From positions 1 through 60,622 of the forward strand of contig NZ_VCLA01000062.1 of NCBI RefSeq assembly GCF_009600885.1: a DNA stretch of 60,622 nucleotides. The letters are read 5' to 3'. This DNA comes from Streptomyces jumonjinensis. Lineage in GTDB: Bacteria; Actinomycetota; Actinomycetes; Streptomycetales; Streptomycetaceae. Shown piece by piece: positions 17,273-27,400 of this stretch (the stretch's first letter is position 1; each line of letters starts with the position of its first letter). The notes under the pieces were generated by a model. That model did no database searches and had not been told where the DNA came from. It saw nothing but the letters and a program-made list of their open reading frames with translations. A program made the position numbers and the translations under genes.

Positions 17273-18214
17273 ATGGAACTGCACGGAGAATCATCCGGTG
17301 ACGGAGTAAAGACCGATCCGGCTGTGATGCCCAGAGCGCAGGAATCAGCGCTCTCCCGGGCTTCCGTGCTGCATACGACGGCCTATCCCGGCCTCCTGGC
17401 CGCCACGGTCCTGACCGGAGCGTCGGCCGTTACGCTCGGCTGGGATCCGGCCCTGGTCAGTCCGCTCTTCGTGCTGGGCACTCTGCTCTATCTCACCGCC
17501 CTCGAACGGCTCATTCCCTATGACCGCGACTGGCACCCCGACCGTGGCGAATGGCGCTGGTACGGCGTCTATTTCCTGCTCACCATGGCCGGCAGCGCAT
17601 TCGCCCAGCTGCTGGTGACCCTCGCCGTGGGGGCGTTATCCCCCGCCACGCCCGCCCTGTCGCTCTGGGCCGAGGTCCCCGGCGCGCTGCTGATCGGCTC
17701 GCTCGCCAGTTATCTGGTGCACCGCCTGGGGCATGCCAACGCTCTGCTGTGGCGGCTGCACGGGGTGCACCATGTCCCGCGCAAAGTCAATGTCGCCAAC
17801 AACGGCGTCAACCATGTTCTCGATATCGTCCTGGCCCAGGGAATCGTTCAGCTGTCCCTGGCGCTCGCCGGGTTCTCCCGGGTATCGGTGCTCGTCGTGG
17901 GCCTCTTCGTGACCGCGCAGGGCTATTTCGTCCACGCGAACATCGACGTCCGCATCGGCGGGCTGAACCATCTGCTCGCCAGCCCGGAACAGCACCGGCT
18001 GCACCACAGCACGACCCTCTCCGAGGCCGGTCACTACGGCTCCGATCTCTCTGTCTGGGACCACCTCTTCGGCAGCTACACCTGGCGGCCGGGGCGCGAA
18101 CCGGCCGCGGTCGGGCTCGGCGATCCGGCGTCCTTCCCCGACACCGGTGAGATCCTCGCCAGTCTTCTCCATCCGTGGCGTCGCCCGCGGGAGACCGGCG
18201 GCGGGCCCGGGTAG
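17273..18214 (+). CDS. ftdA: PTM hydroxylase, sterol desaturase/fatty acid hydroxylase family (FtdA-like)
   Basis: This encodes about 313 residues, a di-iron membrane oxygenase. The ATG at 17273 has GAGGAG six bases upstream; a GTG at 17249 would add eight residues. Four hydrophobic helices surround His clusters typical of the family: HRLGH (H150, H154), HGVHH (H163, H166, H167), a NHVLD segment and EQHRLHH (H241, H244, H245). In characterised PTM pathways this enzyme hydroxylates the ornithine-derived carbon next to the tetramate. It is the first gene of the cluster, 187 bp before the megasynthase, with a GC-rich low-complexity spacer between that reads like shadow protein. No regulator gene lies in the cluster. 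Confidence 0.92.
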   Translation: MELHGESSGDGVKTDPAVMPRAQESALSRASVLHTTAYPGLLAATVLTGASAVTLGWDPALVSPLFVLGTLLYLTALERLIPYDRDWHPDRGEWRWYGVYFLLTMAGSAFAQLLVTLAVGALSPATPALSLWAEVPGALLIGSLASYLVHRLGHANALLWRLHGVHHVPRKVNVANNGVNHVLDIVLAQGIVQLSLALAGFSRVSVLVVGLFVTAQGYFVHANIDVRIGGLNHLLASPEQHRLHHSTTLSEAGHYGSDLSVWDHLFGSYTWRPGREPAAVGLGDPASFPDTGEILASLLHPWRRPRETGGGPG

Positions 18215-18401
18215 CCCGGCCCTCCCCCGCAGTGCACCGACCGGTGTCACCGGTGCGCCCCGCCGATCGGCCTCCCCGGGTCCCCCCGACAGACCCGGCG
18301 GACCCGGCGGACCCGACGGGCCCGGCGGACCCCGCGCGCCACCGCACCGTCTCAGACATATCCCCTCAGCGCCGTAGCGCCACCACGTGAGGAGTTCGAC
18401 C

Positions 18402-21400
18402 ATGGCCGACGCGAGCCACGCCCCCATGCGAGGCAGAGTGGCGATCATCGGCATCGGCTGCCGACTGCCCGGCGGCGCATCGGACCACCGCGCCTTCTGG
18501 CGGAATCTGATGGACGGCAAGGACTGCATCACGCCGACGCCCGCCGACCGGTACGACGTCGCCACACTCGGCAGCCGGCACCAGGACAGACCCGGACGGC
18601 TGACCGGCGGCCGGGGCGGATACATCGACGGCTTCGACGAGTTCGACCCCGCCTTCTTCGGCATCAGCCCGCGCGAGGCCGACTATATGGACCCCCAGCA
18701 GCGCAAACTCCTGGAGGTGTCCTGGGAGGCGCTGGAGGACGGCGGCCAGCGGCCCGCGGATCTCGCCGGGAGCGACGTCGGCGTGTTCGTGGGCGCGTTC
18801 ACCCTGGACTACAAGATCCTGCAATTCTCCGACCTCGGCTTCCGGTCGCTGGCCGCGCACACCGCCACCGGCACGATGATGACGATGGTGTCGAACCGTA
18901 TCTCGCACTGCTTCGACTTCCGCGGCCCCAGCCTCTCCATCGACACCGCGTGCAGCTCCTCGCTGGTGGCCGTCCATCTCGCCTGCGAGAGCCTCGCCAA
19001 GGGGGAGACCGGTCTCGCGCTCGCGGGCGGCACCCTGCTGCATCTGGCACCGCAGTACACCATCGCCGAGACCAAGGGCGGCTTTCTGTCACCGGACGGC
19101 CGCTCGCGTACGTTCGACGCCTCGGCCAACGGCTATGTGCGGGCCGAGGGCGTCGGCGTCGTCGCGCTCAAACGGCTGGAGGACGCGCTGCGCGACGGGG
19201 ACCCCATCCACGCCGTGATCCTCGGCAGCGGGGTCAACCAGGACGGCCGCACCAACGGCATCACCGTCCCCAACCCGGACGCCCAGGTCTCCCTGATCCA
19301 GCGCGTCTGCGCCGAAGCGGGCACCACCCCGGGCGGCTTGCAGTACATGGAGGCGCACGGCACATCGACCCCGCTCGGCGACCCGATCGAGGCGAACGCG
19401 CTGGCCCGGGCGCTGGCCATCGGGCGGGCACCGGGGGCCGCCTGCTATGTCGGCTCGGTCAAGACGAACATCGGCCACACCGAGTCGGCCGCGGGCATCG
19501 CCGGGCTCATCAAGGCCGCGCTCTGCCTCGAACACCGCCGGATCCCGCCCCATATCAACCTGGAGCGGCTCAACCCCGCCATCGACCAGGCCGCGCTGCC
19601 GTACGAGATCCCCACCCGGGTCACCGACTGGCCCGAGCACGAAGGTCCCGCGCGGGCCGGGGTGAACTCCTTCGGCTTCGGCGGCACCAACGCCCATGTC
19701 GTCCTGGAGGAGGCCCCGGCGGCCGACCCGCCGCCCGCCCCGCCGGTGGAGCGCGCCTGGAGCGTCCTCCCGCTGACCGCGCGCGACGCCGAGACTCTCC
19801 CCAAGGTCGCCGAAGGCATCCGGCGGGAGCTCGCCGGGGCCGAGGGCACGCCGCCGGTGTCGCTGGCCGACCTCGGCCACACCCTGGCCCACCGCCGCCA
19901 GCACCTGGAGTCACGGCTCTCCCTCGTCTACTCCTCCCGTGCCTCACTCGAAACGGCACTCGACGCCTTTCTGCGGAACGAGCCCCACCCCGGGGCGGTC
20001 GAAGGACAGCGGCTCGACCCCGCGGACCGGCGGCTGGTCTGGGTGTTCACCGGCATGGGCCCGCAGTGGTGGGGCATGGGCCGGCAGCTCTTCGAGCGCG
20101 AGCCGGTCTTCCGCGAGGCGATCACCCGCTGCGATGACGAGATCAGGGCCCTCACCAACTGGTCGCTGATCGACGAGCTCGCCGCCGACGAGGCCGGCTC
20201 GCGGATGGGCGAGACCTGGCTGGCCCAGCCCGCCAACTTCGCCCTGCAACTCGGGCTGGCCGCCCTCTGGCGAGCGTACGGGGTACGGCCGGACGCCGTG
20301 GTCGGGCACAGCACCGGTGAGATCGCCGCCTTCCACGAAGCCGGGGTCTACTCCCTGGAGGACGCGGTACGCATCGCCGTACACCGCAGCCGGCTCCAGC
20401 AGAAGCTCTCCGGCACCGGAACCATGCTCGCCGTCAGCCTCTCCGAGGAGGAGGCGGAGCGCCGTGTGCGCCCCTATGGCGACCGGGTGTCCGTGGCGGC
20501 GGTCAACAGCCCCACCGGGATCACTCTCGCCGGGGAGGAGGACGCGCTCGCACGGCTGGCGCGGGAGCTGCGGGCCGAGCAGATCTTCACCCGGTTCCTG
20601 ACCGTGCGGGTGCCGTACCACAGCGCCGCGATGGAGCCGGTCAAGGACGAACTGCTGGCCTCGCTGGCCGGTATCGCGCCACGGCCCGCGCGCGTGCCGC
20701 TGTACACGACGGTGTGGGGCCGCCGGGCCGACGGCCCGGAGCTGGACGCCGGGTACTGGTGGCACAACGTCCGCGACCGGGTCCGCTTCCGGGCCGCGGT
20801 CGACCAGCTGGCCGACGACGGCCACCGGCTCTTTCTGGAGATCGGCCCGCATCCGGTGCTCGGCCACTCGATCCGCGAATGCCTCGACGAGAGGGAGCTC
20901 CAGGGCCTCACCCTGCCGTCGATCCGCCGCGAGGAGGACGAGACCGAGCGCTTCGCCGCCTCGCTGGCGATGCTGCACAACCTGGGCGCCGACATCGCCT
21001 GGGACGTACTGCACCCGGCGGGCAGGCCGGTGCCCCTGCCGCGCTACCCCTGGAAGCGCGAACGCCACTGGACGGAGCCGGAGCCCGTCGCCCGGGTCCG
21101 CCTCGGCCGCGTCGACCACCCGCTGCTCGGCCGGCGCACGGAGCATCCCGAACCGGCTTGGCAGACCGAACTGGACACCGAGCGACTGCCCTATCTCGCC
21201 GACCACCGGATCCAGGACGCCGTGGTCTTCCCGGCGGCGGGCTATCTGGAGATGGCGGCGCAGGCGGTACGGGCGCTCACCGGCGGCGATCACGCGGTCC
21301 TGGCCGACATCGAGCTGCGGAAGGCCCTCTTCCTGCCCGAGGGCGAGAGCCGCACGGTGACGCTCTCCTTCTCCCCGGAGACCGCCGCGTTCACCATCGC

Positions 21401-24400
21401 GTCCGCAGCGGGCGGCGACGCGGCCCCGGACGGGGAGCGGACCGTGCACACCAGCGGTGTCGTACGCACCGGACAGCGCCGCTCCCCGGGTCCCGCGCTC
21501 GATCCCGCGCCGATCCGGGCCCGTACTCCGCTCCGGCTCGACGGCGAGGGCTGCTACACGGCGCTGGCCGCACTCGGCTACCGGTACGGCCCGGCGTTCC
21601 AGGCCGTCGAAGAGGTGTGGATCGGCCCCGGGGAGGCCCTCGCCCGGCTCCGGCTCCCCGAGGCGGTCGCCGCCGACGCCGCCCCCTGCCATCTCCACCC
21701 CGTACTCCTCGACGCCTGCTTCCAGTCGCTGCTCACCCCCCTGATCCCGGCGGACCGCGCCGCGCCGGGAAGCACCGGCATCCGACTGCCGCTCTCGATC
21801 GCCGAGGTGAGCGTCGACCCCGTGGGGGATCAGCCCCTGTGGGCGCACGCCACGGTGACCCGTACCGCCGGTGACGAACTGGTCGGCGACATCGCCCTGT
21901 ACGCGGAGAGCGGCGCGGCCGTCGGCCGGATCAGCGGCTTCCGCGCGGCCGACGTGGAGAAGGCCGCGACGGCGGTCTCCCGGAACACCATCGACTCCTG
22001 GCTCACCGAGACGGTCTGGATCGACCGGCCGTTCCCCGAGGCAGGAGAGGAGCCAGGGGCGGAGACCGCCGAACGGGGGGCCGGCGGCGGCGTCAGCGCC
22101 GCCGCCGGGGCCGCCCCCGGGGCCGCCGGGGCCACCCCCGGGGACTGGCTGATCCTCGCCGACGCCCAGGGCGTGGGCGACACACTCGCGGCGCTGGTGA
22201 CCGCGCGCGGCGGTCGCTGCCATCTGGTGCGCCCCGGTGACTCCTACCGGATGAGAACGGACGCCCCGGATCCCGCCGGGGGGCCGGTGGGCGGGGAGTT
22301 CACCGTCGTGCCCGGATCCGCGGAGCAGTTGGAGCGCGTCTTCGCCGATCTGGGCATGGACGGCGCGTCCTCCTTCGACGCCGTGGTGCATCTGTGGAGC
22401 CTCGATCTGCCGGGCATCCGGGAGGCCGGGGCGGCGGAGCTCGGCGGAGAGCGCGGCACCGGGGCGTACTCGCTGATCGCGCTCGCCCGGGCGCTGCTCT
22501 CCTCCGGGGTCGGCGGCGGGCTCCATATCGTCACCCGGGGGGCTCAGCCCGTGGTCCCCGGCGAGGACGTCGAGCCGCTGGGCGCGACCGCCTGGGGGGT
22601 GGGTCGGGTGCTGCGGCACCAGGAGCTGATCGGCCACCGCGGGAAGCTCATCGACCTCGATCCCGCCGAGACCGGTACGGAGACGGAGGGCGGCGCGGAC
22701 TCCGGCACCGGCACCGGCACCAGCACCAGCACCAGCACCAGCACGGAAGCGGAGGCCCAAACGGAGGCCGGCGCCAGGCCCCGTACCGGTGCGCCGGAAG
22801 CAGCCGTGCGCCGGGCCGAGGCGCTGCTGCGCGAGATCCTCACCGACGACGAGGAGGAGATCGCGCTGCGCGGCGGACGCCGCCGCACCAGCCGGATCCG
22901 GCGGGCCGAGGGGCTGACCCGGCCGCTGCCGCTGCGGCTGCGCGCCGACGGCGCCTATCTGGTCACCGGGGCCTTCGGGGCGCTCGGCCGGGTGCTCTGC
23001 CGCACCCTGGTCGCACGCGGCGCCCGCCGGCTGATCCTGATGGGCCGCACCGAGCTGCCCGAGCGCGACCGGTGGCGCGACGCCGACCCCGCCTCCCCCG
23101 CGGGCCGGGCCGTCGCCTTCCTCAGAGAGCTGGAGGAGCTGGGGGCGCACCCCGTCCCGGCCTCGGTCGACCTCACCGACGAGGCGGCCCTGACCGGCTG
23201 GCTCGACGCCTACCGCCGCGGCGATCCGCCCCCGATCCGGGGGGTGTTCCATCTGGCCGGGCAGGTGCGCGACACACTGGTCCCGGAGATGGACCGGCGG
23301 ACCTTCGCCGCGGTGCACGACCCCAAGGTCATCGGCGCGTATCTGCTCCACCGTGAGCTGCGGGACGAGCCGCTGGAGCACTTCGTGCTCTTCTCCTCGA
23401 TCGCCTCGCTGCTGACGACGGCGGGCCAGACGAACTACGCGGCCGGAAACGCCTTTCTGGACGCGCTCGCCCACCACCGCCGGGCCCAGGGCCTGCCGGC
23501 GCTGAGCATCGACTGGGGCCCCTGGGCCACCGGCATGATCGAGGAGCTCGGGCTGGTCGACCACTATCTGCGCAACCGGGGGATGAGCTCGCTGTCGCCC
23601 GATGCCGGGATGACGGTGCTGGAGCGGGTGATCGGCCAGGACCGGGCCCAGTTGATGGTGGCCACCGTCGTGGACTGGCCGGTCTTCATGGCCTGGTATC
23701 CCGCGCCGCCGCCGCTGGTGGCCGAACTGGCCGCGGCGGCCCCGCAGACGCGGCCCACCGGCGGCCACGGCCTGGTCGACGCCTTCCGGGCCGCCGCCGA
23801 TCCGGCGGAGCGCCACGCTCTGGTGGCCGCGCGCTTCACCGAGCTGGTGGCCTCGGTGCTGCGGACCGCGGCGGACCGGATCGACCCGGCGGCCGGACTC
23901 GGCGTGCTCGGGCTGGACTCCCTCCTGGCGATCGAGCTGCGGGCCCGGGTCCAGGCCGATTTCGGGATCGCGCTCCCGGTGGTCGCCCTGCTGGGCAGCA
24001 CCCCGGTCGGCGAACTGACGGACCAGCTGTACGACGGGCTCGGCGCGGTCGCGGCGGCCGGCGCCGGGGACGCCGAGGGCATGGCCCTGGAGGTGTTCGA
24101 GGACGAGCGGGAGTACCCCCTGACGCAGAACCAGAAGGCGCTCTGGTTCCTCAAGCAGCTCAACCCCGAGGGCTTCGCGTACAACATCGGCGGGGCGGTC
24201 GAGGTCCGGGTCGAGCTGGATCCTGAGCTGATGTTCGAGGCCGTGCGCCGGATGGTCGCCCGCCATCCCGCGCTGCGCACCAACTTCCTGCTGGTGGACG
24301 GCCGGGCGGTGCAGCGGGTCTCGGCCGAGGTCGCCCCGGATGTCGCGCTCTTCGACGTACAGGACCGGGAGTGGGACGACATCCACCGGATGATCGTGGC

Positions 24401-27400
24401 GGAGTACCGCAGACCGTACGACCTCGCGCACGATCCGCTCTTCCGGTTCCGGCTGTTCAAGCGGGGCCCGGACCGCTGGGTGATCATGAAGGCGGTCCAT
24501 CACATCGTCTCGGACGCGATCTCGACCTTCGTCTTCATCGAGGAGCTGCTCGCGGTCTACGAGGGGCTGCGCCGGGGCGCGGAGCCGGAGCTGGCGCCGC
24601 TGACGGTCCGCTATCTCGACTTCCTCAACGGGCAGAACCGCTTTCTGGCGAGCCCGGAGGCCGAGCGGATGTTCGACTACTGGCGTTCGCATCTGCCGGA
24701 GCGGGTGCCGCTGCTCGATCTGCCGGTGGACAAGCCCCGGCCGGCGGTGCAGACGCACAACGGCGCGTCGGAGTTCTTCGTCCTCGACTCCGAGCTCAGC
24801 GCCCGGGTCCACGATCTGGCGCGGACCCATCAGGTGACCCCGTTCGTGGTGCTGCTGAGCGCCTACTACATCCTGCTGCACCGCTACTCGGGGCAGGACC
24901 AGATCATCGTCGGCAGCCCGGTGACCGGACGCACCTGGCAGGAGTTCTCCTCCGTCTACGGTTACTTCGTCAATCCGCTCCCGCTGCACGCGGATCTCTC
25001 CGGCGCCCCGACCGTCGCCGAGCTGCTGGACCAGGTCCGCCGGTCGGTGCTGAACGGGCTGGACAACCAGGAGTATCCCTTCGTCCTGCTGGTGGAGCGG
25101 CTCGGTCTCCAGCACGATCCCAGCCGGTCCGCCGTCTTCCAGGCGATGTTCATCCTGCTCACGCACAAGGTGGCGACCGAGAAGTACGGCTACCGGCTGG
25201 AGTACATCGAGCTCCCGGAGGAGGAAGGGCAGTTCGATCTCACGCTCTCGGTCTACGAGGACGAGGCGGAGCACCGTTTCCACTGCGTGTTCAAGTACAA
25301 CACCGATCTCTTTCTGCCGGAGACGATGCGACGGCTGGCGTCGCACTACACCCAGCTGCTCGCCGAGCTGACCAGGGCGTCCGCCGGGCAGCTCACCACC
25401 CGGCTGGAGATGCTGGACGCCTCGGAGCGGCAGCGGCTGGTCGGCGAGTGGAGCGGGGCCGGCCGGACGCTTCCGGTTCCGGTTCCGTACGGCCGTACGG
25501 GTCCACAAACGGAACCGGAACCGGAGGCGGAAGCGGAACCGAGGACGGCGGCCGGCTGCGGGCCGCTGGTGCACCAGCTCATCGGCAGGGCGGCGGCGGA
25601 GCGTCCCGGGGCGGTCGCCGTCTCCGTACCGCCGTCGTCCCGGAGCGCGGCGCGGCGGCTGACCTACGGCGAGCTCGACCGCGGCTCCGCTCTGCTGGCC
25701 CATCGGCTGCGCGGGCTGGGCGTCGGGCCCGGCTCCGTGGTCGCGCTCTGTCTGGAGAAGTCGCCCGAGCTGATCACCGCCCTGCTGGCGGTGCTCAGGG
25801 CCGGCGGCGCGTATCTGCCGATCCAGCCCGATCATCCGGTGGACCGCATCGCCCGGATGGTGCGCACCGCCGACGCCATGCTGGTGATCGTCGACGACAT
25901 CACGGGCCGGGCGGGGCTGCCGGATCTGCCCGCTGTGACGCTGACCCTGGCCGAGCTGGGCATAGCGGAGCCGGACGGCTCCGAGCCGGAGGGCCGTGCC
26001 GCGGCCGGACCGCTCCCCGGCACGGTGCATCCGGACTCCCCCGCCCTGGATCCGGACTCACCCGCCTATGTGATCCACACCTCCGGCTCCACCGGCCGGC
26101 CCAAGGCCGTCCAGGTCAGCCACCGCAATCTCGCCTCGGCGTACGGCGCGTGGTGTGAGCGGTACGGGCTCAGGGACGAGGCGGGCGTCCATCTCCAGAT
26201 GGCGTCGCCGTCCTTCGACGTCTTCACCGGTGATCTGGTGCGGGCGCTCTGCTCCGGCGGCACCCTGGTGCTCGCGGGCCGTGATCTGCTCTTCGACACC
26301 GCGCGGCTGTACCGGACGATGCGCGAGGAGGGCGTCGACTCCGCCGAGTTCGTGCCGGCGGTCGTACGAGGGCTGCTGGACCACTGCGAGAGCCGCGGTC
26401 TCCGGCTGGACTTCATGCGGCTGCTGGTGGTCGGCTCGGACGCCTGGAAGGTGGAGGAGTACGAGCGGCTGCGCGCCCTCGGCGGCCCCCGCACCCGGGT
26501 GATCAACTCCTATGGGGTCACCGAGGCCACCATCGACAGCGCCTGCTTCGAGGGCCCGGCCGGCGATCTGGAGCCCAGCCGGATGGTGCCGATCGGACGG
26601 CCGCTGGCCAACAGCACCCTGCATGTGCTCGACCGGCACGGCGAACCGGCGCCGCCCGGTGTGCCCGGCGAGCTGTGGATCGGCGGGGACGGGGTCGCCC
26701 TCGGCTACGCCGGGGCCCCCGACCAGACGGCGGAGCGCTTTGTGACCCGGACGCTCGGCCGCGGGCCGGACGCCGTGCCCGTACGTCTCTACCGGACCGG
26801 CGATCTCGCCCGCTGGGACACCCGGGGGCGGGTGCATCTGCTCGGCCGGGCGGACAACCAGATCAAGCTGCACGGCCATCGCATCGAGATCGACGAGATC
26901 GAGTCCCAGCTGGCCCAGTGGCCGGGGCTGGCCCGCGCCGTGGTCGCGGTGCGGCCCGACCCCCGGGGCGAGCCGGTGCTCTGCGCCTACTGCGTACCGG
27001 CGGACGGCACGGCGCTGGACCGGCGCGCGCTCCGCCGCCATCTCGCCGGGTCGCTGCCGACGTACATGATCCCGTCGTACTTCACCGAGCTGCCCGCGCT
27101 GCCGCTCACCCCGCACGGCAAGGTCGACACCGCGGCCCTGCCCGCCCCCCGGCCGGAGGGAGAGGAGACAGATCCCCATGAAGCGCCCTCGACCCGGTAC
27201 GAGAAGAGCATGGCCCGGCACTGGCAGGCGCTGCTCGGGCTGGAACGGGTCGGCGTGGAGCAGGACTTCTTCGAGATCGGCGGCAGCTCGATCAAGCTGA
27301 TCGAGCTGATCCACCACCTTCAGACGGAGTTCGGCGTCACCATCCCCGTCAGCAGGCTGTACCAGGTCACCACCTTGCACGGCATGGCCGCCGCGGTGGC

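Noticed and set aside
19944..26030. A very long open frame antisense to the PKS-NRPS gene
   Set aside because: In GC-rich DNA the complementary frame of a real gene stays open by codon bias. Its protein is Arg/Gly/His-rich with no domain, while the + strand shows ordered PKS and NRPS motifs.
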